Assembly: GCA_963760435.1 (NCBI GenBank)
Contig: CAVXDE010000042.1
Coordinates: 32,215 to 96,214 of the forward strand
Reading direction: 5' to 3'
Source of the DNA: JAFAXD01 sp963760435
Lineage (GTDB): Bacteria > Pseudomonadota > Alphaproteobacteria > Rhizobiales > Xanthobacteraceae
DNA: 64,000 nt
Numbering within the stretch: position 1 is the first letter of the stretch; the number at the start of each line of letters is the position of its first letter. The notes beneath the pieces were generated by a model. It did not search any database and was not told the DNA's origin. It saw only the letters and a program-made list of their open reading frames with translations. Made by a program: the position numbers and the translations under genes. This document shows positions 9,136-17,531 of the stretch, piece by piece.

Positions 9136-10464
9136 TTAGGCTTGTTTCGACAAGAAATCAGCGGCTGCCGCCGTGGAGACGAGCTCGCGACTGCCGTCGG
9201 AACGCCGCTTGATCTCCACCTTGCCCTCCGCCAGCGACCGCGGGCCGATCATCACCTGCCACGGGATACCGATGAGATCGGCGGTCGCGAACTTGGATCC
9301 CGGCCGCTCATCGAGATCGTGATAGAGCACCTCGATGCCACGCGCCGTGAGATCGCGATAGAGCGCCTCGCTGGCGCCGTTGGTCGCGGCGTCACCCTGC
9401 TTCAGATTGAGGATCGCGACCCGGAACGGGGCGACCGGGTCCGGCCATTTGATGCCGGCATCGTCGTGGAACGCCTCGATGATGGCAGCGACGAGCCGTG
9501 TCGGTCCGATGCCGTACGAGCCCATCTGCACCGGGTGCTCGCTGCCGTCGGGGCCGGTGACCACCGCCTTCATGGGGGCGGAGTATTTGGTGCCGAAATA
9601 GAAGATGTGGCCCACCTCGATGCCGCGCGCCGCCACCTGCTTCTCGCCGGGCAGCTTGGCATAGGCATCAGGCTCGTGCTTCTCGGAGGTCGCCGCATAG
9701 AGCGAGGTCCAGCGATCGACGATCGCCTGCAATCCGGCAACATCATCGAAGTTCACGTCCGCATCGGGCACATCGAAGTCGAGGTAGTCGCGATGGCAGA
9801 ACACTTCGCTCTCGCCGGTGTCGGCCAGGATGATGAACTCGTGGCTGAGATTGCCGCCGATCGGTCCGGTCTCCGCCACCATGGGGATCGACTTGAGCCC
9901 CATGCGGGCGAATGTGCGCAGATAGGCGACGAACATCTTGTTGTAGGAATGGCGCGCGCCGGCCTGATCGATGTCGAACGAATAGGCGTCCTTCATCAGG
10001 AATTCGCGCGAGCGCATGGTGCCGAAGCGCGGCCGCACCTCGTCGCGAAACTTCCATTGCAGGTGATAGAGGTTGAGCGGCAGGTCCTTGTAGGAGCGCA
10101 CATAGGCGCGGAAGATCTCGGTGATCATCTCCTCGTTGGTCGGACCGAACAGCATCTCGCGCTCGTGCCGGTCCTTGATGCGCAGCATCTCCTTGCCATA
10201 GGCCTCGTAGCGCCCGCTCTCGCGCCACAGGTCGGCCGACTGGATCGTCGGCATGAGCAATTCGATGGCGCCGGCCCGATCCTGCTCCTCGCGCACGATC
10301 GCGCACACCTTGCGCAGCACGCGCAAACCCAGCGGCAAGAATGCGTAGATGCCCGCCGCCTCCTGCCGGACCATGCCAGCGCGCAGCATCAGCCGATGCG
10401 ATACGATCTCGGCCTCTTTGGGAGTCTCGCGCAGGATCGGCAGGAAGAAACGGGACAGGCGCAT
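9136..10464 (-). CDS. proS: Prolyl-tRNA synthetase, short alphaproteobacterial type
   Basis: This class II aminoacyl-tRNA synthetase charges tRNA-Pro. Seen: the N-terminal MRLSRFFLPILRETPKEAE, motif 2 region WKFRDEVRPRFGTMRSREFL, motif 3 MGSYGIGPTRLVAAIIE and a C-terminal anticodon-binding domain ending in a helix. It has 442 residues, about 130 fewer than the E. coli enzyme, so the large editing insertion is missing or minimal. That is usual for alphaproteobacteria, where separate ProXp-type deacylases may edit. The start ATG at 10464 gives the family N-terminus. It lies downstream of DUF1467 with plus-strand DUF3551 and a possible small RNA unit between them. Confidence 0.96.
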   Translation of the reverse strand: MRLSRFFLPILRETPKEAEIVSHRLMLRAGMVRQEAAGIYAFLPLGLRVLRKVCAIVREEQDRAGAIELLMPTIQSADLWRESGRYEAYGKEMLRIKDRHEREMLFGPTNEEMITEIFRAYVRSYKDLPLNLYHLQWKFRDEVRPRFGTMRSREFLMKDAYSFDIDQAGARHSYNKMFVAYLRTFARMGLKSIPMVAETGPIGGNLSHEFIILADTGESEVFCHRDYLDFDVPDADVNFDDVAGLQAIVDRWTSLYAATSEKHEPDAYAKLPGEKQVAARGIEVGHIFYFGTKYSAPMKAVVTGPDGSEHPVQMGSYGIGPTRLVAAIIEAFHDDAGIKWPDPVAPFRVAILNLKQGDAATNGASEALYRDLTARGIEVLYHDLDERPGSKFATADLIGIPWQVMIGPRSLAEGKVEIKRRSDGSRELVSTAAAADFLSKQA

Positions 10465-10623
10465 GGGGAATCGGTTCTTTTTTGCGGAGTGGCGCGCGAG
10501 TGAAACCGGATCGCCGCTGAAAACACAAGGGCCGGCGGCATCTCAAGGCTCGGGTCATCGCGGCGCGAACCGCCAGCTCACCGGGCCTGTGTTGCCCACC
10601 ATAGGATTGCAGAAACCTTCACG

Positions 10624-10651
10624 TTGCCCACAAAAAGTGGGCAAATAGAAC
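10624..10651 (+). promoter_or_regulatory. Putative promoter overlapped by a perfect palindrome
   Basis: TTGCCC (10624-10629) and TAGAAC (10646-10651) are 16 bases apart and resemble -35 and -10 boxes. The palindrome TTGCCCAC-AAAAA-GTGGGCAA (10624-10644, 8-bp arms) covers the -35 box and most of the spacer, as an operator would. No known regulator is assigned. Confidence 0.4.
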
Positions 10652-10657
10652 TACCTG

Positions 10658-10888
10658 AAAGATGGGATATTTATTGCACCGCACTGTGACCCCGATGACA
10701 GGGAGCAGTGGGATGGTCTACCTTTCAATTTCCGCGCGTTGGAACATATCCCACGCATCGGTCCAAGTCCTGGGAGGAACTAGCCAAAATGGGCGCGCAC
10801 GGCGCGCCGTCCCGCCGCAGCAAGCTGGCGGAGACGACATGGCTGGAAAGAGATCTTCAAGAGCAGGGTGGGGCCCTGCTCTTTTTTT
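10658..10888 (+). ncRNA. Candidate small RNA or leader transcript
   Basis: A stretch of about 230 bases runs from a possible promoter to a strong intrinsic terminator, while the flanking protein gene (proS) is on the other strand. It could be a small RNA. A frame starting at 10789 behind GGAGGA (10773-10778) reads MGAHGAPSRRSKLAETTWLE but runs through the terminator, so it is doubtful. The RNA boundaries are guesses; only the terminator is well supported. Confidence 0.35.
10861..10888 (+). terminator. Rho-independent terminator
   Basis: GAGCAGGG (10861-10868), a five-base loop, CCCTGCTC (10874-10881), then seven T. A perfect 8-bp GC-rich stem followed by a T run on the plus strand. No plus-strand protein gene precedes it. 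Confidence 0.8.
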
Positions 10889-11027
10889 GCCCACGTTTGA
10901 CCGGTGTGGCGCGGAATTTTTTACAAAGACTTTATACGACCGCCTTGGCAAAGGCTTGCAGCAGGAACAAACTTACTTCTCTCCGCCAGCGCGCTAAAAA
11001 ATCAGCAGGGCCATCCGAGGAGGCGTT

Positions 11028-11288
11028 ATGCGGTACTATGTTCTGATCGGCATCGCGATGGCTCTATCGGGAAGCGTGGACCAAGCCGAGGCCGCAATCA
11101 TTTATCCTTGGTGCGCCCACTACATGATGCCGAACGCCCCGAGCAACTGCGGCTTCGCCACCTTCGAGCAATGCCGCCTGACCGTCGCGGGCATCGGCGG
11201 CACCTGTCAGCTCAACCCATTCTATGCCATGTCACCGCCGGCCGCCGCGCCGCCGACCTCGCGCCGCTGGCGCGCGCGGCGGAGCTAA
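11028..11288 (+). CDS. DUF3551 family exported protein
   Basis: This 86-residue protein has an N-terminal signal peptide (MRYYVLIGIAMALSGSVDQAEA). The short mature region has the DUF3551 pattern YPWCAHY...NCGFATFEQCRLTVAGIGGTC...NPFY, with four conserved cysteines likely to form disulfides. The ribosome-binding site GAGGAGG lies 5 bases before the ATG. The family is abundant and of unknown function in Bradyrhizobium relatives. It is the only plus-strand protein gene inside the long minus-strand run. Its C-terminus (PPTSRRWRARRS) is basic and probably disordered. Confidence 0.85.
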   Translation: MRYYVLIGIAMALSGSVDQAEAAIIYPWCAHYMMPNAPSNCGFATFEQCRLTVAGIGGTCQLNPFYAMSPPAAAPPTSRRWRARRS

Positions 11289-11295
11289 TTAAGCC

Positions 11296-11565
11296 TTAGC
11301 GCCGCATCCCGAGCAGCGCACCCAGATCATCAAGCGTGATCAAGCGGCTCGTGTAGATCCAATAAAGCACGGCGAAGATCACGGCGGACACCAGCGTCGT
11401 CCAGAGCATTTTCTTGCCCAATGCCGGCAGGCTCGGCGCGCCCGGATCGGTACCGGGCGCGAAGTCCCCGGTTTCCCCTTGCGACCGCACGCCGAAGGGC
11501 AGCACCGCAAACAACACGACCCACCACACAATGAAATAGATCGCCGCGATCGTTGCCCAGGACAT
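11296..11565 (-). CDS. DUF1467 family membrane protein
   Basis: An 89-residue protein with two membrane helices: residues about 5-25 (IAAIYFIVWWVVLFAVLPFG) and about 53-72 (MLWTTLVSAVIFAVLYWIYT). The loop between holds GDFAPGTDPGAPSLP, typical of DUF1467. The family is conserved next to mce and proS in Hyphomicrobiales; its function is unknown. It starts 18 bp after the mce stop and converges on DUF3551. Confidence 0.88.
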   Translation of the reverse strand: MSWATIAAIYFIVWWVVLFAVLPFGVRSQGETGDFAPGTDPGAPSLPALGKKMLWTTLVSAVIFAVLYWIYTSRLITLDDLGALLGMRR

Positions 11566-11583
11566 GATTACTCCAGCATGTCT

Positions 11584-11988
11584 TCAGGCCTGCTCCAGCT
11601 CGACGAGAGTCCCGCAAAAATCCTTCGGATGCAGGAACAGCACCGGCTTGCCGTGTGCGCCAATCTTTGGTTCGCCATCGCCGAGCACGCGGGCGCCCTG
11701 CCCTTTCAGCTTGTCACGCGCCGCAATGATATCATCGACCTCGTAGCAGATGTGGTGAATGCCGCCGTCGGCATTGCGCTCGAGGAACTTCGTAATCGGC
11801 GAGCTCGCGCCGAGCGGTTCCAACAACTCGATCTTGGTGTTGGGCAAATTGACGAACACCGTGGTCACGCCGTGCGCGGGCTGTGGCACCTTCTCCGAAA
11901 CCTCGGCAGCCAGCGTGTCGCGATAGACCTTCGTCGCCGCATCGATGTCGCGCACCGCAATCGCCACGTGATTCAGCCGTCCAATCAT
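11584..11988 (-). CDS. mce: Methylmalonyl-CoA epimerase
   Basis: This enzyme interconverts (R)- and (S)-methylmalonyl-CoA, linking propionyl-CoA breakdown to succinyl-CoA. It is a 134-residue VOC-fold protein with two beta-alpha-beta-beta-beta modules. Metal ligands are visible as His in MIGRLNHVAIAVRD (His7), Glu/His in GGIHHICYEV and the final Glu in CGTLVELEQA. It begins 35 bp after rnj and probably belongs to the same transcript as nuo, birA and rnj. Other VOC enzymes are possible, but length, motifs and gene order all fit mce. Confidence 0.93.
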   Translation of the reverse strand: MIGRLNHVAIAVRDIDAATKVYRDTLAAEVSEKVPQPAHGVTTVFVNLPNTKIELLEPLGASSPITKFLERNADGGIHHICYEVDDIIAARDKLKGQGARVLGDGEPKIGAHGKPVLFLHPKDFCGTLVELEQA

Positions 11989-12023
11989 CTGGATCTCCGT
12001 CGGTTACCCGGCTGCGACTTCTT

Positions 12024-13694
12024 CTATACGGTGAGCACGTGCACGAGGCATAGCGGCTTCTTGCCCCAGTTGTTGGCGATCGCCGAGCGCACGGCTCCGC
12101 GCACCGCCTCGACCACGGATTCCGGATCGCGCCGCCGCGCCTTGGGCAGTTGCTCCACGGTATCGATCACCACATCGTCGACGATGCGGCCGATGCTGTC
12201 GCCTTCGGCGTTCTGCAGCGGAATGCCGATCAACGTCACCTCCGGATTGGCGGCCATGACACCCTTATGGTCAAGCGCAATCGAGACCGACACGATCCCG
12301 GCGAAGCCCAAGCGACGACGGTCGGCGACGGTGCGTTGCTCTGCATCGACGATCAGCCGGCCGTCCTTGTAGAGCCGGCCCGCGCGCACTTCGTCAATCA
12401 CACCAGTCGGCCCCGGTGCGAGCCGCACGAGGTCGCCGTTGGCGCAGAGGATGACGTCCTTCACACCGGCGGCGCGCGCGAGCTTGGCGTGCTCGTTCAG
12501 GTGCAGCGCTTCGCCGTGTACCGGGACCGCGATCTGCGGGCGCACCCAGCGATACATGTCGGCCATCTCGTCGCGGCGTGGATGACCGGACACGTGCACC
12601 AGGTGGGTGCGATCGGTGATGACCTCGACACCCTGGCGCACCAGCCCGTTGATCACGCCGGCAATCGCCTTCTCGTTGCCGGGGATCGGGCGCGCCGAGA
12701 AAATCACCCGGTCGCCTTTCGCCAAGGTCACCTCGGGATGCTCGTCGCGGGCGATGCGTGAGAGCGCGGCACGCGGTTCACCCTGGCTGCCGGTGCACAG
12801 CGCCACGACCTTGTCGGGCGGCAGATAGCCGTAGCTCTCGGCGCTGAGGAAATCCTGCACGCCATCGAGATAGCCGGTCTCGCGCGCGACCTGCACGACC
12901 CGGTCCATGGCACGTCCGACCACCACCACGTCGCGATCGGCCGCGCGCGCCGCCGCCGCGACCGCGCGAAGGCGCGCCACGTGCGAGGCGAACGTCGTCA
13001 CCGCGACCCGGCCACGGGCTTCAGCGATCAGCGCGGCGAGCGTCTTTGCCACGTCCGCTTCCGACGGCGAACGGCCGTCACGCACCGCGTTGGTCGAATC
13101 GCCGACGAGCGCCAGGCACCCGGCATCGCCCAGCGCGCGCAGGCGCGGCTCGTCGGTGGGCGGTCCGAGGAGCGGCGTCGGGTCGATCTTCCAATCGCCG
13201 GTGTGCAGGACGCTGCCGAGCGCCGTGCGGATGATCAGCGCATTGGATTCAGGGATCGAGTGCGCGACCGAAACGAACTCGACGTCAAACGGACCGAGAT
13301 TGATGCGACCGCCAACCGGGACGATCCGGACATCGATCTCCGGCGCAAGCGGTTCGGACAGCCGCTTGGACTCGAGCAGCGCGGCGCTGAACGGCGTCGC
13401 ATAGACCGGGACGCGCAGCCGCGGCCAGAGGTCGAGCAGCGCGCCGAAATGGTCCTCATGGGCATGGGTCAGCACGATGCCCAGGACGTTACGGCGCTCC
13501 TCGAGCAAATACGCGATGTCCGGCATGATCAGATCGATGCCGGGCAGGTCATCACCGGCGAATGCGACGCCGAAATCGACGACGAGCCAGCGCCGGTTGC
13601 GCTCCGGGCCGATGCCGTAGAGCGCGAGGTTCATGCCGATCTCGCCGACGCCGCCGAGCGGCGCGAACACAAGCTCATCGCGCGGGTTGGGCAT
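12024..13694 (-). CDS. rnj: Ribonuclease J
   Basis: RNase J is a metallo-beta-lactamase/beta-CASP nuclease with 5'-3' exo- and endonuclease activity on RNA, used in rRNA and mRNA processing. The zinc motif T-HAHEDH lies at residues 77-82; later motifs include SVAHSIPES, GDSTNA and PVHGEALHL, and SGHPRRDEM belongs to the beta-CASP part. It has 556 residues with the usual C-terminal domain. The start MPNPRDELVFAPLGGVGEIG fits the family. It lies 6 bp after birA, so it is likely cotranscribed with the nuo operon, a conserved arrangement in this order. Confidence 0.95.
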   Translation of the reverse strand: MPNPRDELVFAPLGGVGEIGMNLALYGIGPERNRRWLVVDFGVAFAGDDLPGIDLIMPDIAYLLEERRNVLGIVLTHAHEDHFGALLDLWPRLRVPVYATPFSAALLESKRLSEPLAPEIDVRIVPVGGRINLGPFDVEFVSVAHSIPESNALIIRTALGSVLHTGDWKIDPTPLLGPPTDEPRLRALGDAGCLALVGDSTNAVRDGRSPSEADVAKTLAALIAEARGRVAVTTFASHVARLRAVAAAARAADRDVVVVGRAMDRVVQVARETGYLDGVQDFLSAESYGYLPPDKVVALCTGSQGEPRAALSRIARDEHPEVTLAKGDRVIFSARPIPGNEKAIAGVINGLVRQGVEVITDRTHLVHVSGHPRRDEMADMYRWVRPQIAVPVHGEALHLNEHAKLARAAGVKDVILCANGDLVRLAPGPTGVIDEVRAGRLYKDGRLIVDAEQRTVADRRRLGFAGIVSVSIALDHKGVMAANPEVTLIGIPLQNAEGDSIGRIVDDVVIDTVEQLPKARRRDPESVVEAVRGAVRSAIANNWGKKPLCLVHVLTV

Positions 13695-13700
13695 GGCGGT

Positions 13701-14490
13701 TCAGCGTACCGTCGCCGCGACGGGCTGGCCGATCGGGAAGACGTCGCCGGCCATGATCGCTTCGGTGTTGCCGTCTGGTCGGCGCAGGATCAGGCGACCG
13801 GCGTCGTCCAATGTTTCAAACGAGCCAGCGCTCTCGCGTTCGCCGAAGCGCAGCGAGAGTTCGGTGCCGGGCGCGTGGGCGCGCGCGAGCCAGTCGGCGC
13901 GAATTGACGCAAAGCCGTGCCCGCGGTCCCATTGTCCGAGCCGACGCGCCATCGCGGACGCCAATTGATCGAACAACTGCTCAGGGCTGACGTCCAGGCC
14001 AACCTCGCCCAGGTCTGTGGCGGGATATGCAGTGTCGGCCGGGTGTTGCCGGCAATTAATGCCGATCCCAATCGCCACGTTGAGCGGCCTACCCTCGCCT
14101 TCGATCAGAATGCCCGCGAGCTTGGCGCCGTTGCACAGAACATCGTTGGGCCACTTGAGCATCAAAGAGAGCGGGTGCCGGGCCGCCGCCGCCAGGATCG
14201 CGTCATGCACCGCCAGCGCGGCCACGAACGACAGTTGCGGCGCCACGGCCGCGGGCCCGGGGTCGCCCAGCAAAAGGGTTGCATAGAGATTGCCGGGTGG
14301 CGAGGTCCAGGCCCGACCGCGGCGGCCGCGGCCCGCTGGTTTGCGCTCGTGCCGTGATCCACAACGGCCCCGGATCGCCGGCGCGGGCGCGCGCCAATGC
14401 CTCCGCGTTGGTCGAACCAATCAAGTCGTAGCGGATCTGCCGAACCGACGAGGCGATATTTGCAGCACCGCAGGACGTGTCGGGATCCAT
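13701..14490 (-). CDS. birA: Biotin--[acetyl-CoA-carboxylase] ligase, one frameshift
   Basis: BirA forms biotinyl-AMP and attaches biotin to carrier proteins of carboxylases. Seen: QIRYDLIGSTNAEALARARA at the N-terminus, WITARAQTSGRGRRGRAW (the biotinyl-AMP loop, read across a frameshift), LMLKWPNDVLCNGAKLAGIL and GIGINC. There is no N-terminal DNA-binding domain, so it is the catalytic-only class. One extra base in a three-base run near 14332-14334 breaks the frame; corrected length is 262 residues. Its ATG overlaps the nuoN stop (TGATG), implying translational coupling. Identity is firm. Confidence 0.92.
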
Positions 14491-15926
14491 CAGAACAACG
14501 ACTTGGCCGCCGCCGACGCCGCATCAATCAGCGGACCCGGAACGACAAAGAACAACAAATTGAAGAGGCCGGTGACGGCAAGCACGAGCTTGAGTTCGGT
14601 GCGCATCGGCCCAAACGCCGGCGCCGGTTCATCGAAATACATGACCTTGACGATCGACAGATAGTAATAGGCGCCGATCACGCTGCCGAGAATGCCGATG
14701 ACCGCGAGGCCGTAGAGCCCAGCCTTGATGGCCGCCAGGAACACGTAGAATTTGGCAAAAAAGCCGGCGAGCGGCGGAACGCCGGCAAGCGAGAACAGCA
14801 ACATCGCGAACAGGAACGCCATCGGACCGTTGGTACGCGCGAGCCCCGCCAGGTCGGAAATGGTCTCGACCGGCCCCCCCTCGCGGCGCATCGCGAGGAT
14901 GCAGGCGAAAGCTCCAAGCGTCATGGTCACATAGATCGCGACATAGACCAAAACACCCTGCACGCCCTCGCTCGTACCGGCGGCGAGACCGATCAAGGCG
15001 AAGCCCATGTGGCCGATCGAGGAATAGGCCATCAGCCGCTTGATGTTCGTCTGTCCGATCGCCGCAAAAGATCCAAGCAGCACGGAGGCGACCGCCACGA
15101 ACGAGATGATCTGCTGCCACTGCAAGGCGATGGCCGGAAATGCCGTGAGCGCTACCCGCAAGAAGATCGCCATCGCCGCCACCTTGGGGGCGGACGCGAA
15201 GAACGTCGTGATCGGCGTAGGCGCGCCTTCGTAGACGTCGGGGGTCCACATATGGAACGGCACCGCCGACACCTTGAAGCAGAGCCCGGCAAACAGAAAC
15301 ACGAGCCCGAAGGTCAGGCCGATCCCTCCTTGCGTCGCCGCGCCAGCAATCCCCGTAAAGGTCACGGTGCCGGTGAACCCGTAAATCAGGGAACAGCCGT
15401 AGAGCAGCATTCCCGATGAGAGCGCGCCCAGCACGAAATATTTGAGGCCCGCCTCGGTCGAGCGCACGTTGTCGCGATCGATCGCAGCGACCACGTAGAG
15501 TGACAGGCTCATCAACTCGAGCCCGAGATAGAGCGCGATCAGATCGCCGGCGGAGATCAGGATCATCATGCCGACCGTGGCGAGCAGGATCAGCACCACG
15601 TACTCGTACGTGCGCCGGCTTGGCAGTTCGAGATAACCGATCGACATGAGGATCGTGGCGCCGGATCCGATCAGGCTCAGGATCTTCATGTAACGGGCGA
15701 ACCCGTCGAGCACGAAACTGCCGTTGAACAGGACGAGTTTCTCCGCGGGCATTTCGGCCACCAGCAAACAGACGACCAGCAGCAGAAAGATTGCACAGCC
15801 GGTGACGAAATCGGTCGATGATTGGCCGACCGACGCGCCAACCATCAACAGTGCCATCGCGCCGAGGACGAGGACCAGCTCGGGCAGCAGCGCGTAGTAC
15901 GGGGACAATTGCAGGATGTCGCTCAT
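14490..15926 (-). CDS. nuoN: NADH-quinone oxidoreductase subunit N
   Basis: NuoN is one of three antiporter-like proton-pumping subunits of complex I in the inner membrane. The 478-residue protein is strongly hydrophobic with about 14 helices. Conserved charged residues on broken helices are visible in LYLGLELMSLSLYVVAA (Glu), FKVSAVPFHMWTPDVYEG (Lys, His) and IKRLMAYSSIGHMGFALIG (Lys). The ATG overlaps the nuoM stop as ATGA. It is the last subunit gene before birA and has no frameshift. Confidence 0.96.
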   Translation of the reverse strand: MSDILQLSPYYALLPELVLVLGAMALLMVGASVGQSSTDFVTGCAIFLLLVVCLLVAEMPAEKLVLFNGSFVLDGFARYMKILSLIGSGATILMSIGYLELPSRRTYEYVVLILLATVGMMILISAGDLIALYLGLELMSLSLYVVAAIDRDNVRSTEAGLKYFVLGALSSGMLLYGCSLIYGFTGTVTFTGIAGAATQGGIGLTFGLVFLFAGLCFKVSAVPFHMWTPDVYEGAPTPITTFFASAPKVAAMAIFLRVALTAFPAIALQWQQIISFVAVASVLLGSFAAIGQTNIKRLMAYSSIGHMGFALIGLAAGTSEGVQGVLVYVAIYVTMTLGAFACILAMRREGGPVETISDLAGLARTNGPMAFLFAMLLFSLAGVPPLAGFFAKFYVFLAAIKAGLYGLAVIGILGSVIGAYYYLSIVKVMYFDEPAPAFGPMRTELKLVLAVTGLFNLLFFVVPGPLIDAASAAAKSLF

Positions 15927-17531
15927 CCGCGCCTCACTTCCCCCGGAACCTGGACCGTCGCGGCGCTTTCGCCGGCGATCACGTAGTTGATCTTGGTAGC
16001 GGATCGGTCGCCCGTGGCGACCCGGGCACCCGCCGCCGGCGGCGCCGCATTGCGCGCCAGGCTGTGTTGATAATTATCGAGGAGCGCGGTCACCGAGGCG
16101 GCCGACATGTCGAGCACCGGCTTGGGATAGATGCCGAACAGAATCGTGAGGATCAGCAGCGGCGCAAAGGTTATAATTTCGCGCGGGCTGAGATCGAGGA
16201 TATGCGCGAGCGCCGGCTTCTCGAGCTTGCCGAACACGACCTTGCGATAGAGCCACAAGGCGTAGCACGCCGACGTGATCAGCCCGAGCGCCGCAAAGGT
16301 CGCGACCCAGGTGTTGATCTTGAACGTGCCGATCAGCGACAGGAACTCGCCGATGAAGCCGGTGGTGCCGGGCAGTCCGACGTTGGCGAGCGTGAAAATC
16401 ATGAAGACGGCCGCGTAGAGCGGCATGCGGTTGACGAGCCCGCCATAGGCGGCGATCTCGCGCGTGTGCATGCGGTCATAGACCACGCCGACGCACAGGA
16501 ACAGCGCGCCGGACACGAGCCCGTGCGAGATCATCTGGAAGATGCCGCCGGCGATGCCCTGCATGGTCCCGGCGAAGATGCCCATGGTGACAAAGCCCAT
16601 GTGCGCCACCGAGGAGTAGGCGATGAGCTTCTTCATGTCCTCCTGCACCAGGGCGACCAGCGCCGTGTAGGTGATCGCAATCACCGACAGCACGAAGATC
16701 AGCGGCGCGAACTCCTGCGAGGCGAGCGGGAACATCGGCAGCGAAAAGCGCAGGAACCCGTAGCCGCCCAACTTCAGCAGGATGGCGGCGAGAATCACCG
16801 ACCCGGCCGTCGGCGCCTCCACATGGGCGTCCGGCAACCACGTGTGCACCGGCCACATCGGCAGTTTGACGGCAAACGACGCCAGGAACGCAAACCACGC
16901 CCAGTTCTGCAACGAGCGCGGAAACTCGTGATGCACGAGGGTGGCAATATCGGTCGTGCCAGCGCTCCAGTACATCGCCATGATGGCGAGCAGCATCAGC
17001 ACCGAGCCGAGGAAGGTGTAGAGAAAGAACTTGAAGCTGGCATAGACCCGGCGCGGGCCGCCCCAGATGCCGATGATGAGGAACATCGGAATGAGGCCAC
17101 CTTCGAAGAACAGATAGAACAGGACAAGGTCGAGCGCCGCGAATGTGCCGACCATCAGCGTCTCGAGCACCAGGAAGGCGATCATGTACTCTTTGACGCG
17201 CCGGGTGATCGCGCGGAAGCTTGCGATGATGCAGAGCGGCAGGAGGCCGGTGGTGAGGATCACGAACGGGAGCGAAATCCCGTCAACGCCGATGTGATAG
17301 GTGATCGTGCCGCCGAGCCAAGGTTGGCGTTCGACGAACTGAAATTCGGCCGAACTCGAAGTCGAAACGCCAGACCATCACCAGCGAGACCGCAAACGTA
17401 ATCAGCGTGGTCCACAAGGCGATCCAGCGGGCATTGCGTTGCACGGCTTCGTCGTCGCCGCGCAGCGTCATGAGGAACAGCGCGCCGACGATCGGCAGGA
17501 ATATGGTGACGGAGAGGACCGGCCAGCTCAT
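15923..17531 (-). CDS. nuoM: NADH-quinone oxidoreductase subunit M, one frameshift
   Basis: NuoM is an antiporter-like proton-pumping membrane subunit of complex I. It starts MSWPVLSVTIFLPIVGALFL at 17531 and continues through YHIGVDGISLPFVILTTGLL, EGGLIPMFLIIGIWGG, KLPMWPVHTWLPDAHVEAPT and MKKLIAYSSVAHMGFVTMG, which carry the conserved Glu, Lys and His of the proton path. An extra base in a two-base run near 17349 breaks the frame in the loop after the second helix; corrected length is 535 residues, slightly long for NuoM. Its ATG overlaps the nuoL stop (TGATG). Confidence 0.94.

Noticed and set aside
4431..10503. Plus-strand frames opposite dnaE, lolC and proS
   Set aside because: Same shadow pattern; the minus-strand proteins carry complete family motifs.
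10662..11046. Two overlapping plus-strand frames across the terminator
   Set aside because: They read through a strong terminator, overlap each other in different frames and show no protein-like composition; treated as possible RNA instead.
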